64,000 bases of DNA from Unio delphinus (lineage: Eukaryota; Mollusca; Bivalvia; Unionida; Unionidae): the NCBI GenBank assembly GCA_029339505.1, contig JAQISU010001235.1, positions 36,609,815 to 36,673,814 of the forward strand, read 5' to 3'. Below are positions 31,691 through 44,623 of the stretch, piece by piece. The first letter of the stretch is position 1; each line of letters starts with the position of its first letter. The notes under the pieces are model-generated. The model did not search any database, was not told the DNA's origin, and saw nothing but the letters and a program-made list of their open reading frames with translations. The translations under genes were made by a program, and so were the position numbers.

Positions 31691-33259
31691 GCTTCATTGA
31701 TTATTTATATTCTATCTCAATTTATCTGATACCATGTATACACAGTCATAAAATTTCATGGCTGTGTTTACATTAGGAATATTAATCACCTCAGTGACTT
31801 CCTATTGAGGTCAGTGGTCTACTTTTCTTGTTGAAACTATGCAAGATTTTTTGGCTTATGCCACAGGTCTACAGGCACAACATAGCATTACCGTATACAG
31901 AATTCAAGTTTAACCAAATTAACTTTTTTTGTTCTGATGCAGACTATAGAACAAGTAAAATGTTAATGTTTTTTTCTTCAAATGTAAGCCCTATCATATG
32001 TTGACAGAACAGGGCTGATCAAATCCTATAGCCCAGCATTTCAATTAATTTTTTATGATGGGCAAGTAGAATATTCCTGGACAAGTGATTCTTTTTCTAC
32101 TTCAAAACAAGTTGGGCAAGTTCTGATTTTCATACTTTAATCATATTTTCTACATTTATTAGGCCATTCATCCTTTCCTTTCTGAATGTCTGAATCAAAC
32201 TTCTCTTTTATTCATTCACATACTGTGTGATACATGTACTACAATAAGATGCTATTGATAACTGTTCTGTGTGTGTGATTTCACTACTGCTTGACTGCAT
32301 ATTGAGCTAGGCAACCAAAATTATCTGTAAGTAAAAACACATCAAACAAGTCTAATGACTAATTTTAGCAATGTTTTAAAGGATCTTTTATTTATTCAAC
32401 TTGTGAGTGGGTCACTCTTAAATTTCAATTTTCACAAGAGTCAGTGCAATGAAATTATTGAAAGACACTTTAAATAATTAAATAATGTAGTAATGAATCT
32501 TCAGTATTTGTTTTATTTATTATACATAGGATCAACTTAAGTGTGCAAAATTTCATATGAAGCAATCTGATTATGTTAATTAAGGAGTGGTTGCTGTGCA
32601 TTTAAACAAAAAAATGTATATTATGATCACTTTACAAGTACAGTAGTCAATTATGGTGATATTTTCTCTGTTGAATGCAGTGAGTTATTTTTCCAGGATG
32701 GTCATATGGAAGAATTAGAGAATGAAAATTCTGTAAATTGTAGGTTACATTGTAAGGCGGCATTTTAGTCTGAGATAACTCTTTATCCAAAGAGACATAA
32801 TCCAGACTCTTAGGCAGCAAAAAATATCAAATATGACACAACAAAGAAACAAAGAAATTTCAACCACATTGCGTTGATAATTAACAATGACCTGAATTTA
32901 CTGACTCTGATGAAGGAAAGGCATTTTGTAGCTATTGCAAACAATACCCCAAATGGGCATGGGTCGGATATTCAACTGACAAGTTCAGGATTTAATTTAA
33001 TAAGTCACATCTTGTGACAGTTTTGGACATCATAAAGCCTTTGTAACAGTATATACATGATACTAACCAGAACAGGCAGAAAATATCTAAGTTCCATTTT
33101 CTGATAAGGAAAAGCTGCATGTGCTCCAAGAGAAGAAATGTGTTAAACTTTTTGCTGATTGTAAGAACAGACTCTGTGCAAGAGACTTTGGTAATTGATA
33201 CAGTCTTAAGAGAAGAACTTAGGGGAAGTCTGAATTCCATAAAAAAAATTTCATTATAT
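31691..33259. other. Non-coding, nothing recognised
   Basis: AT-rich; no coding or structural signal found. Confidence 0.5.
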
Positions 33260-33575
33260 TATATTTCAGAGTAAAGATGATGTTACTTGGCTTGCCAGTG
33301 AAAAAGTGATAGCAATATATTACAATTAAGAGTAAAGGTTATGATAATTGGCTTGCCAGTGAAAAAGTGATAGCAATATATTACAATTCAGAGTAAAGGT
33401 TATGTTAATTGGCTGATACTGAGCTAGTAGACTTTTATTCAGTGTAGTTGCCTGTTAATTAATTAAAATGATTGGATACTAGTTGCATTATGGTTCTAGT
33501 ATAATGGTATTGGTGAATCAAAGTCATCATGGTTCTAGTATAATGGTATTGGTGAATCAAAGTCATCATTTATAA
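33260..33575. repeat. Tandem repeats, 62-bp unit x3 and 40-bp unit x2
   Basis: GGCTTGCCAGTGAAAAAGTG then ATAGCAATATATTACAATT and AGAGTAAAGGTTATG repeat with decay to about 33415. TGGTTCTAGTATAATGGTAT then TGGTGAATCAAAGTCATCA occurs twice at about 33490-33568. Confidence 0.85.
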
Positions 33576-34097
33576 TTTTAAGAAACTGCAGTCTAGTTTA
33601 TACAAATTTCTCGATGACATGTTAGGCCAACCATAAGATAACCCATGCATTAAGTTAACTTTATGGTCATTCAGGGTCAAGTTTATTAATAGAAATGCAT
33701 TCTTAATTTGAATTGTTTACATACTCTCTATTTTTTTGTTTTTTAAGGATGAGTGCTTTATATTTTTTAATAAATGTCCATGCACAATATGAGTATTGGA
33801 TCAGACATGCAGTGCTATAATTTGAGTAAAATGGCCTTATTTGTTTCAAACTCTGTTTGTTTTTTTGAGTGAGAATTATCAGTTTGCCATCTGGACACGA
33901 TAAATATATGCCATGCTTTACAGAAAAACATCTAGCACATACATTTAATTTACTGCAAAATCTGTTTCACTTGTGAGACTGCCATTTCCAGAGGTAAGTC
34001 ACTTATCTTGAGATGTAGGCTCACTGCATGTAACACTTGGAATGTTCTTTGCCTTTTTAGCTGCATACAGATAAAAGACAAAGGCTGTAAAATATGA
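33576..34097. other. Non-coding, nothing recognised
   Basis: AT-rich spacer before the large minisatellite. Confidence 0.5.
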
Positions 34098-35815
34098 ACT
34101 GGCTTTATGCCTATGGCTCTTATGATATCATATTTAATGTCAGATTGTCTCTATGGGTCTTATTATATCATATTTAATGACAGAATGACTCTATGGCTTT
34201 TATTATATCATATTTAATGACAGAATGACTCTATGGCTCTTGTCAGAATGACTCTATGGGTTTTATTATTATTATATATTATTATATTATATTTAATGTC
34301 AGAATGACTCTTTGGGTCTTATTATTATATCATATTTAATGACAGAATGACTCTATGGCTCTTGTCAGAATGACTCTATGGGTTTTATTATTATTATATA
34401 TTATTATATTATATTTGATGTCAGAATGAGTGTCTATGGCTCGTATTATTATATCATATTTAATGACAGAATGACTGTCTATGTCTCTTATTATATCATA
34501 TTTAATGACAGAATGACTGTCAATGGCTTTTATTATTTCATATTTAATGTCAGAATGACTGTATGTCTCTTATTATATCATATTTAATGACAGCATGACT
34601 GTCTATGGCTTTATTATGTCATATTTAATGACAGAATGACTGTCAATGGCTTTTATTATTTCATATTTAATATCAGAATGACTGTCGATGACTCTTATTA
34701 TATCATATTTAATGTCAGAATGACTGTCTATGGCTCTTATTATTATATCATATTTAATGTCAGAATGACTGTCTATGTCTCTTATATCATATTTAATGAC
34801 AGAATGACTGTCTATGACTCTTATTATATCATATTTAATGACAGAATGACTGTCTTATAGCTTTTATTATGTCATATTTAATGTCAGAATGACTGTATGG
34901 CTCTTATTATATCATATTTAATGTCAGAATGAGAATGACTGTCTATAACTTTTATTATATCATATTTAGAATGACTGTCTATGGCTCTTTATATATTATA
35001 TTTAATGTCAGAATGACTCTATGGCTTTTATTATTAGGGCCTAACCGGAAATCGCCTCGGACATTCTGGTTTTTCGGTACTATTCGGAAGTATTCACCTT
35101 GGCAAAATAATACACGTACAAATGGTTACAGGTAAAATAATTCAATAAATATCGACCTTTAAAAATGTTTTTTAATACATAATAATTTTAGTTCATATTA
35201 AAAATTTTCATCTTATAGGCAATATATACGGTATACGGTACACGAAAAGTTTAAGCTTCGCATACGATAGTGAAACAACGGTACTTTCTTGGGTCACACC
35301 AACTACTCGGTTCGTCCCCGGATCCGACAAATAGTACATCCAAATACTCGGATTTGGTACTCGGTGAAAATTATCTACTCGGTTAGGCCCTCTTATTATA
35401 TTATATTTAATGACAGAATGACTCTATGGCTCTTATGATATCATATTTAATGTCAGAATGTCTCTATGGGTCTTATTATTATTATATATTATTATATTAT
35501 ATTTAACGTCAGAATGACTGTCTATGGCTCTTAGTATATCATATTTAATGTTAGAATGACTCTATGGGTCTTATTATTATTATATATTATTATATTATAT
35601 TTAACGTCAGAATGACTGTCTATGGCTCTTATGATATCATATTTAATGTCAGAATGTCTCTATGGGTCTTATTATTATTATATATTATTATATCATATTT
35701 AATGTCAGAATGACTCTATGAGTCTTATTATTATTATTATGTATTATTATATTATATTTGATGTCAGAATGACTCTATGGCTCTTATTATTATATCATAT
35801 TTAATGTCAGATTGG
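34098..35815. repeat. 1.7-kb minisatellite, 45-65-bp units
   Basis: About 30 imperfect units of TATGGCTCTTATTATATCAT then ATTTAATGTCAGAATGACTC/GTC, with variants (TTATTATTATTATATATTAT expansion, GACAG for GTCAG). One frame gives a repetitive YGSYYIIFNVRMTV peptide that is a by-product, not a gene. The array is split by a MITE at 35036-35391. Confidence 0.9.
35036..35391. mobile_element. 356-bp MITE inside the minisatellite
   Basis: It starts AGGGCCTAACCG and ends CGGTTAGGCCCT (exact 12-bp inverted repeats). Related subterminal words (TACTCGG, TTCGGTAC) recur. It has no coding capacity and is bracketed by TTATTAT-type minisatellite sequence. Ends of this form suggest a non-autonomous hAT-like element, but the target duplication is obscured by the host repeat. 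Confidence 0.75.
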
Positions 35816-36054
35816 CTGTTTGATATATCATCACCAGTAGCTTTGAAAACAATTGTTACTGAAACTTATTTCTTTACTATTTTATTACAAAATGCAGGAA
35901 TTACATGAAAAAATCAGGAGTGAAGGTATTTAAATGTTTGATATATGATAAAATGTTATTTCAGCACCTGTATTTAATATACAATTTTTTTTTTCAAATC
36001 AAGATTTTTAAAAAAAATTATATTTTCTGCCATCAGTTCAAAGTGTTGTATCAC

Positions 36055-36350
36055 TCTGGTGACTTAAGTGGTTAGTTCAATCATCCACCTTGGATATGGG
36101 AGGTCATGGGTTTGAACCTCTGCTGAGTCATACCAAAGAAAATGGTACTAGTGGCTGCCTCACTTGGCACCCAGCCATAATACATTAATGTTAGGACTGG
36201 TTGGCCTAGTGTTAGTATAAAGTGACCATGTGGGACACGATGCTACATGTCTGTGGCATGATGCCTCAATATTAGACATCACTATAAACTGTCACACTGC
36301 ATACATCGTTGTGATATGACTAAACTTGTTAAAGCTATGTTGAATATCTC
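36055..36350 (+). repeat. tRNA-derived SINE (family B), copy 1
   Basis: Head GGTGACTTAAGTGGTTAG and B-box-like GGGTTTGAACCTC, then TTAGGACTGGTTGGCCTAGT, ATGCTACATG and ACTATAAACTGTCAC. The body is shared with the copy at about 36530 and unlike family A. Confidence 0.7.
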
Positions 36351-36529
36351 CCCCCCACACCTCAATGTTGCTGTGCTATACAGCACAAAACGTAACCACA
36401 AAAAATGCCTAAAGGTTTCTTTCTCAGAGCTGAAGCTATTCATGTACATCAGTAAAGAGACAAGGGTGTTCCAATTGAGCTTTTAACAGACTGGTACATG
36501 ATCTGTGTAGGCCTTATAACCACACAGAA

Positions 36530-36795
36530 CTGCAATGGTGGCCTAAGGGTCAGATCCTCCTCCTTGTATGCAAGAGGTCATGGGTTAGAACTCAGGCTGA
36601 TTTATATCAAAGGCTTATACAAATATTACTAAAAGCTGTCTTGCCGTGTGCTCAGCATTCAGAGGTTATTGTTAGGACTGGTTGTCCTGGTGCCAGGATT
36701 ATATGAGACATCATGCTACATGACTGCAGCATGATGCAGAGTGCTAACGTTACTATAAACTGTCATACCGCAGACAATGTTAGCGATATGGCTGG
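36530..36795 (+). repeat. tRNA-derived SINE (family B), copy 2
   Basis: GGTGGCCTAAGGGTCAGAT, GGTCATGGGTTAGAACTC, TTAGGACTGGTTGTCCTGGT and ACTATAAACTGTCATACCGC align in order with the previous copy, about 180 bp away. Confidence 0.7.
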
Positions 36796-39263
36796 AAAAT
36801 AAAGTATCAAGAAACAACCATCAGCTACTATCATGTTATACTGCAGTGTCTGGTAGTGAGGCACAGCTGAGACATTCATAGCATCACAATGTGTAATACT
36901 TGGCATGTAAGGGTTTTTCTCTTGAGGTTTCCATGATGTCCAAAAATGCAAAGAAACTGGTGGAATCCTCAGTTAGAAAAATGAAATAAAAATGCCAGAT
37001 TAAAATAAGTTTTGTCAGGTAAAAAAACAAAACAGGCTAGGTTATACACAGTACTATAACTCTTGACAGAGCTAATTATCCAAGTGAGAAGTCCTTGGGA
37101 AAAAAGCATTTATCTGACCACCCAGTGTGAGTAACCAACACTATACAGTGCTTGAATTGAGGAATTGATTACAGAGGGGTGGGCAAGAGGGACACCTATT
37201 CTCTTAGATTTTTTTCCTGAAGGAATGAAAGGAGCATTGTTTTGAAATCAGTTGTCATACTTCTAAAACCAAATTTAGGATAATTAGTTTGATGTTAGTT
37301 AGGTACTAACACACTCATACATATAATACATAAACACACAAGAGCAACTGGAGCAGCTTGACATCAGCTTGACATCATGCAAAGCACCATGCTTTATGCT
37401 GCATATTCCTCTAGTGACTAATATATAAACTTTGGTATAAAATAATTTGAAAACTTTCATTACTTAAAATATTTGATCCCCAGACGTTAACACTCCAAGG
37501 ACAATAGCCAATAATAATATCCCTCTTGCAGCTGTGATTTTCCACCTAGCATTTTTGGAGATGTTAGTATTGAGGGGTCGAAAAATAGATGATCTAGAGG
37601 GAGGTGGGGAGATATCTAAATCACGGCTGCAAAAATTGGTTCATATTATGAATCAATATACATGTAGTTTGACATTTCTTATTCAGACATGGTAGGAGAC
37701 ATAAGAAACATAACAGTTTGACAGGAATTTTGATGAAGTTCAATGGATTAACAGACATTTAGATGAAGTTCATGATATGTCAACTGCATGTTCTGGAATA
37801 CACTGGTTCATGTGTCTGAAATATACCAGTAATTCGGATGAATGAGGTTCGTATAAGGATCGATTTCCTACACATGATAAAAATGCTAAGTAAATGGAAA
37901 TGGTGCATGTATTTACAATATTCTTTACAGTGATGAAGTTACAGGTTTCCCAGTTTGATGGGAGGGAGGGCACTTATAATGTGCCTTGTTCATTGCAGAT
38001 GTCACAACTTTCATGCCAGGTGACATTGATATTTGCAATAAAAATGTGTTCAAATTCCAGAGATAAAATGATCAATTGTCAATTATATTGTACAAAATAA
38101 GTCCTTGTCACACAGATCAGTCACCAAGGTACAGTAAAATATAGATTCTTGTGTGAGATGCTGCTTATTAGGATGTGGTTCTTGGGAGCCATAAAAGTGG
38201 CTATTGTCATAAAAGAAGCCACCGTTAAATGAATTATTTTGTAACAGGTGTATGCCACAATGTAGCTAATATATGCAAAACCATAAAAAATTAATGAACA
38301 TTTCATTTTATAAAGCAATATCATAATTGGTTTTAATTAGTTGTTAAAACTATTTGAGCAGGTATTAATATGTACAGAATTCATGACCATACTTGTGTTT
38401 TATAAAAGGCAGCAGTGTATGGCACAGAGAGGGTGGCTTTAAAGTGAGGGACTACTTTAAAATACATATTTTGCCTGATGCTGTTGTTATCCATGGTTGT
38501 CTTGGAGATGACTGCATCTGGTGCCGAGAGGAAAGGAAGGTGGGTATGTTACATGGAAACTGGGGTATATGGTCATATTTCAGGTAATGGGTGAGAGACC
38601 ATGTCAATAGAAGTACATAATTGCTGTAGACATGAAATAAAATGACATTAATTACAGTATTGATTTGACAGAACAAATCATGGATAGTTACTTATGGTTC
38701 AGGCATAATAGCGGTTTGTTTATTCCTAAATGCCAGCTAAATTTTGAATTTCTTCATCTATGCGCATGTTAATGTGTATCAGTGACACTGGCAAGCAGCA
38801 ATGGATTTCATTTGGATCAGTATAGATTTTCACAGATGTATGTAATAATTGTTGTCGAGTATCCTCTTATTTAGAAACAATATTCGTTTTTGTATTTGTG
38901 TATCTCTGCTGTATTTATTCGTATGTGACACACCACTTTTATCAGCATGTGCAGGGATTTTGTGTCTTCATTATAGCAAAGTTTGTCCTAAATGACATCT
39001 AATTATATCACCACAGCAGTGTCTTTAAAATATTGTTGATGCTAATCTTTAAATGGACAGTTGTATCAACATGAGGTTATCCCTAAAATACTTCTTAAGA
39101 TAATGTCCAGGTGGACCTGAATGAAAATGATTCATATCTACAGCACCACAGCAGTCAACTTCAGCAATTTTTTTATTGCTATATCTCCTGAATGGTAAGA
39201 CATATTGAAACTGTTTTTTTGCCAGAAACATTCTCATGATGTTATCTTGTTATCACTGCTCAT

Positions 39264-39264
<1 letters not shown>
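36796..39264. other. About 2.5 kb without recognised genes
   Basis: AT-rich intergenic or intronic sequence; short frames show no family resemblance. Confidence 0.5.

Positions 39265-39333
<69 letters not shown>
39265..39333. repeat. (TA)n microsatellite
   Basis: About 33 TA units. Confidence 0.95.
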
Positions 39334-39336
<3 letters not shown>

Positions 39337-40009
39337 CTAAGAAGCACAAATTAAAATGTTCATATTTTTTACCCTGTGGGAAAAAAGTGGGATGGTCGAC
39401 TTTCAGAAAACACATATTTTATGGCCTTAGTCATTTTTGGCTACCATGAAATATCCTTTAAATGATTTCTTAGAGAAACCACTCTTCAGACTGTTATCAA
39501 ATTTTACTGAAATCAATCTGGCATGAGAGCATTTTATTTTTTGTATTAATGATGCCACTCTCTTATCCCATATGGCTGCTGTTACTTAAATCTAACCTGG
39601 GATCATTCAGTATTGGACAAATGATGCTGATGTGCTATAAGATATTGATGAAGATACAAAATAAATAGAGAAATGCTGTACAACTGTTTATTATAACATA
39701 TGCTAACAACAAAATCAACATTAACATTTTAACAAGAGCATCATATTGACTCAGATTCTTTGGCCAGATGATCCTGCTTTTGGATTTTGGGCAGATGTCA
39801 GCTTGGTGAGTGAATTCAACCCCTCATGTTCCTTTTGTTTCATGTGAGCTCAATTAAAATCTTTATGTTGATGTACCATAAGGCAATGTATTTGGCTTTT
39901 GGGAAGGGTATATGATTTATGCTATATAAAAAAGAACCCTATGGATGCCTTTGTGAAATGTTGGCTTTGATAACAGCCAGTCTTTGTCAGAGGTTGATTT
40001 TGTTGTGAG
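39334..40009. other. Non-coding, nothing recognised
   Basis: AT-rich spacer. Confidence 0.5.
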
Positions 40010-40235
40010 TTTAATACCATTTTCAGTACATGATAAGCTATACATGGCAGCCAGTTTAACTGGTGAAAGAACTCAGGAAAACCCCAGTAAGAACCAGAAA
40101 CCCACAGAAAGTTACTAGCAAGCTTCCTCTTATAATCATTGAGACTTGAACCCATGCATGCAAGGTGAAATATTAGTACATGTAATCATTAAAGACCAGT
40201 ATTTCAGACCACTCTGCCACATAGGATCCCATCTT
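40010..40235 (-). repeat. tRNA-derived SINE (family A), reversed, old
   Basis: The reverse complement gives the head GGCAGAGTGGTCTGAAATA, B box GGGTTCAAGTCTC, core GCTAGTAACTTTCTGTGGGT...GGTTCTTACTGGGG and tail GCCATGTATAGC...TGGTATTAAAC. More diverged than the copies at 26226 and 40761. Confidence 0.75.
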
Positions 40236-40760
40236 TGATAGATATTCTTATAGTAATTTATGTTCTATATTTCCATTACAATATAAATTCAAATAACAGA
40301 AATAAATCAATTTTATAATATTGAACCATGCCCATAAAACTGCAAACAGTGAGATTTCATGGATGGAAGTTATGTCAGTTTCTTACCTGGCTGGAAGTTA
40401 TATCGTAACATCCATTCCAAATATGACTATATTTGAATGATTTTTATGGGTATTATACATTTTATCTTTTGTCTTGTAGGACTACATGTTTATGATTATT
40501 TGAAGGAGTTATCTTTATTGTGTTTGAAATGTTTGTCTTATATTTTCTTAACTTTACTTTTAATTACTAATTTACTTTACTCCTAGGATTCTGCTGATCT
40601 GCACATAAACTCTTTACCTCCGTCCATCCATCCATCCATCCATTCAGACATACAGAGTATGACTTTAGGATTCAAGCTGCGATGGCATTGCTTTTTTCTT
40701 TCATCTTATGCATTATTGTTGTTATATAATATCTTTATCAGAAATGTAAATAGCTTGCAG
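40236..40760. other. Non-coding; small (TCCA)n at 40622-40643
   Basis: AT-rich spacer between two SINEs with one short tetranucleotide run. Confidence 0.6.
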
Positions 40761-41010
40761 GTGTCCAGAGTGACCAAGTGGTCTAAAGCGCTGTCCGTTA
40801 CGGATCACTGCCATCTCACCTCTGTCTGCTTGGGTTCGAGTCTAGGATTCGGCCAATGTGGATAAGTGAGAAAACTTGCCAGTAGCTTCTCGTGCGTTGG
40901 TGGTTCTTTCTGGGGTTTTCCGGGTTCTTCCTCCACCATTAATACTGGCCGCCATGTATAGCCTATCTTGTGCTGAAAAATGGCGTTAAACCATAAAAAC
41001 AAGCAAACAA
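40761..41010 (+). repeat. tRNA-derived SINE (family A)
   Basis: TGACCAAGTGGTCTAAAGCG (A box), GGGTTCGAGTCTAGG (B box), the common core GCCAGTAGCTTCTCGTGCGT and tail TGCTGAAAAATGGCGTTAAA. Nearly collinear with 26226-26476. Confidence 0.85.
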
Positions 41011-42004
41011 ACACATAGCTTGCACCAATGAATACAAGCAATATATGAAGTAAAACAAGATTGTCTAATCTAAAACCAGATAAATGGCTATTCTATTTTT
41101 TTATAATAAATAAAATCTGCAAATTCAAAGATGTGGGTGGGTGGGGTGCACATCACGACAACATGCCTTCTGACAAAGAGCATTCCAGTGATGGAAATTT
41201 GTGTAACCTACTTGGTTCAATTCTGTGTGCTAATATTTTTGTATGTGTGAACTTCTGCAAAGAGTTCCTTGATTCATGGTAATTTTAAAGCTGCATGATT
41301 AAAAATATTAATGGCAGCAGAGAATGAATTATGCTAATAAGTGCAGATGAACAAGAAAATTAACTTTGACAATGCCGATGTTTTCTGAAAAATTGTGTAG
41401 AATGTATTTTCCTGTTGAAGCCTTTTTAGAGTTAATTATACAAGATATAGAGGCTTTTAAAAAAAGTACCAGTGTTTTCTCACTTGGACAAAGTCTATAT
41501 AAATCGGTATCTATTTTTGGATGTCATACATTAGTCATAAACATGTGTGTGTGCTTGCAGGCATGCATATAGAAGAAGTGACTATTTATGTATGCTGGTT
41601 CTTATTTTGAAAAATACGTTCATCAAGCACTTTTGCATCATTGTCGTGTGTACCCTTCACGTAATATATACTTTCAAAGCATTTTGTAAATAATTTAACA
41701 TCATTGCTATGTTAGTTACGTCTTTGTTCATAGATTGAGATATAAACGGCTTCTATAAATCTATATACAGTATGTGGCATGTGGCTGGGTTTATTATACC
41801 ACCACTATGTTATTTGTGTTATGGTTGGGGTGGGGTGCAACCAATATTTTATTTACATTATTATAAAAGTCTCGTCCATGCTCAATTTTGTGAAATTAAT
41901 GATAGAGAACGTCAGGTAGAGCCCTCGATCAGCAATGCCGACAGTTAAGGTATTGAGTACACAAAAAGGTGAAATTCAAATGAATAACAATTTAATGCAA
42001 TTCA
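41011..42004. other. Non-coding flank left of viral copy 2
   Basis: No coding signal. Viral similarity begins at about 42005. Confidence 0.5.
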
Positions 42005-43011
42005 ATAGTAAAACCACTAGCTAGTTTTTTCATTTCGTTGTGGAGGGCTTCAGTACGGTATAATTCGCCATTGGGTCTTACAAATTGATCGAATTTACCC
42101 TCTTCGTCTTCAAAACTGTGAAGTAACCACACTGACATAGGATCGTTTTTACTTCACTCGTAAATAAAATTTAAAACATTTCCCGTGTAATATTTTTTGT
42201 TTTTATTCCGCGGAAATATTGTTACCGCAGGTGTCCATGCATGTTCGTTATGGTCAATAATTTTGATTGGAGCTCCTTTTGATTTATATTTCGATTCGTG
42301 TAATACCTCTCCTGCTATCGTCATTGCGGTTATTGGGAATCTTAATGATGTTTCTAATTTGGCTATATCTTGAATTGTTGCGCCGTTCTCATTCACTGTT
42401 AACCCCCATTCGTTTATTTTTTTTTTGTCTCTTACATCCGTCAATTTGTTTGCACGCAACGCTTTTGTGAAGTGTTATATTATTCTTTCTGCTACACAAT
42501 TTATTCTTGACGAATATTTAATCGGTTTTAGTTTTTCAATACTCGGTTTATCATTTATCGGATAGATTCCATAAACAACTGCTGTTACAGGATAGGATCT
42601 CTCGTAATACGAGTTGTCAATTCCAGTCAGAATTCCTGATTTGGAATCTTGACTCACAGTGACGGTTCTTTTATTTTTCAGCATGGGTTCAAATTTGTCG
42701 CGTATAATCCAATTCCCCGTTTCTGATAATAAATTTCACTCTAAAAAAATACTTTTCTTGTCAAGATGCGAGATTATCACTGCTGCTCTTTCGAAGTTCA
42801 TGGTAGCATCAACACTACCATCAATTTGAAATGTTGACCAACAGTGATATGCTCCATCGCGCTTGAATTCATTAAAACAATCACGGATTTTACCCAACAT
42901 GCTTCTATCACTTATTCGACTCTTTGGTACATCAGTGGAGACTATCGAGATTGAATTCATTATTTTTCCATTATTTGGAATTTTCGATAATCTCTCGAAG
43001 AACTCCTCCAT
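42005..43011 (-). pseudogene. Polymerase B N-terminal part, copy 2
   Basis: Starts at the ATG at 43009-43011 (MEEFFERLSKI) with a single N-terminal repeat unit. It keeps DCFNEFKRDGAYHCWSTF, DNSYYERSYPVTAVVYGIY, GATIQDIAKLE, DHNEHAWTPAV and FDQFVRPNGELYR, all collinear with copy 1, spread over three frames. It breaks off near 42005 before motif A, so no catalytic core remains. Confidence 0.85.
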
Positions 43012-43054
43012 ATTATAATTAAAACAAGTATTTAAATAAATAATTTATTATATA

Positions 43055-43396
43055 ATGAATCATTGAAACTGGCTTATAATAGGATCAGTAACCACTTGTA
43101 ACAAATCATGCAGAAATGAATTCTGTGGATATCATTTGCAAAGTATACGTCATGGAAGCTTAGGGCCCATACCTTGCATACGATGTGGGGTAGGTGTGAG
43201 GGGTAAGCTGCAGTTGTGTCTCAATTGCGGTGGTAAGCGATACAGAGAGCTAAAGCGCTATTATGATAAGTGAATCAAAGATTCAGTTAAAAACTCCATC
43301 AAAAATTCCATCAATGACCCTGACTGTGTCAGCGGCAAGGATAAAATCATAAGAACACCTCAAGACTATATTGATAGATTCTCAAGTAATAATTAA
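43055..43396 (+). pseudogene. Cys-rich protein, copy 2
   Basis: 114 codons in the frame of its copy 1 relative with two TGA codons: codon 4 (43064-43066, where copy 1 has TGC) and one after RYYDK at about 43272. All the Cys pairs seen in copy 1 are otherwise kept (CNKSC, EFCG, CIRCGVG, LCLNCGG). The TATATAATG context is identical. Confidence 0.8.
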
Positions 43397-43434
43397 ACCA
43401 AATAATGAACTAGATAAATAGTATTTAGTATATA

Positions 43435-43759
43435 AATGAACCAAGAATTTCAACCACATCACGTGATTACCAATTATGAAGCATCTCATGACGGTATTGT
43501 CAGACACCGCAGACTGAAGAACCCAGTTGGTGCTGTGAATAGTCATGGATAATTGATGTTTAGTGCTGGAAAGAAAAAATGTTATTGTCATAGATTTGCG
43601 TTCGAATGTTACAATGGTTTGATGAAGGATGATCTTGTTATTAATCACATAAATGGTATAAAAACTGATAATAATTCTTTATCGAATATACAAGCTATTT
43701 CACAAAGTGAGAATTACAAGCGAGGAGGTAGTCGAAAACACTCAAAAATGCGAATCTAA
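43435..43759 (+). pseudogene. HNH endonuclease, copy 2, truncated
   Basis: MNQEFQ start, one TAA near 43549 after NSHG, and HNH core VINHINGIKTDN where the first Asp of the copy 1 VIDHIN is Asn. The frame is lost after about 43759 and the NUMOD-like C-terminus is only a trace. Confidence 0.8.
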
Positions 43760-44092
43760 TAAAATCATTTAATACAGAAAATAACGAAAAAAGATGTACA
43801 ACAACAATAGGCGCTTCCAAAATAAACAATACCATGGTTGCAAAAAGCTCTATGTCACACTAGGATAGTTCAGAATGAACTAACGGCTAAAAGAAGCCGT
43901 CATAGGGTCAAAGAGATAGAACAATCTCAAAACAAAGGAGAGAAATCTCAAAGAGAAAAAATCTCAAAGAAAAAGAACCCTATGAAAGACACAAAAGCCA
44001 ATGAATGTGAATGATAACCGCTCATCTATTGTTTATTTTTGTTTTTGAAAAATCTATTAAATATTTTTTTCTATTAAATACATATTTCATAT
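43760..44092. other. Short spacer of copy 2
   Basis: Much shorter than the 0.9-kb spacer of copy 1 and without its tandem repeats. It contains a run of AATCTCAAAGA-like repeats at about 43920-43975. Confidence 0.6.
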
Positions 44093-44369
44093 ATGAATTT
44101 CGAAAATATGAATGTCATTATTTATAATCAACGAGATTTCAAGTTTGAAAAATCAAGGAATTCAGTTGTCAGATAAATTAGATTGTAATCAAATTCTTTC
44201 TGAATTTCAAGATATTGATGATAGCGCTCGGAATAACAGGTATGTTTTATCGAAATCCTGTTCATTTATAAAGATAATTCAACACGCTATTTATGACTCC
44301 CTTGCATTCTGTAACGACATCAATAAGTTCGTCCCGTTATTCACTGCTGTGAATCAAACGCACAATTAA
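44093..44369 (+). pseudogene. Small helical protein, copy 2
   Basis: ATG at 44093 (MNFENM), a frame change at about 44119, then LSDKLDCNQILSEFQDID, RYVLSKS and INKFVPLF collinear with copy 1. The C-terminal quarter is missing. Confidence 0.7.
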
Positions 44370-44623
44370 CTCGAAAATCAAAACAATAAAAAAGATTATC
44401 CGCCAAAATGAAAATTTCCCCCTTGATTGCCTCAACCTTGAGTAAACACTCCATACATACAGGTACGAAAATTCTATAGACAGGTATGCGCCTACTCACC
44501 TAGAACAGAATTATATATCATTGGTGATTTATCAGTACGCTTAAGTATAACACACAAAAGAATTTCGGGTGAGTTTTTTTCACTTACAATTTAAATAGTA
44601 TATTAATTTATAATAGTAAATGA

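Noticed and set aside
34378..35135. Repetitive YYIIFNVRMTV frames
   Set aside because: Translation of the minisatellite; the unit length is not a constant multiple of three and stops are frequent.
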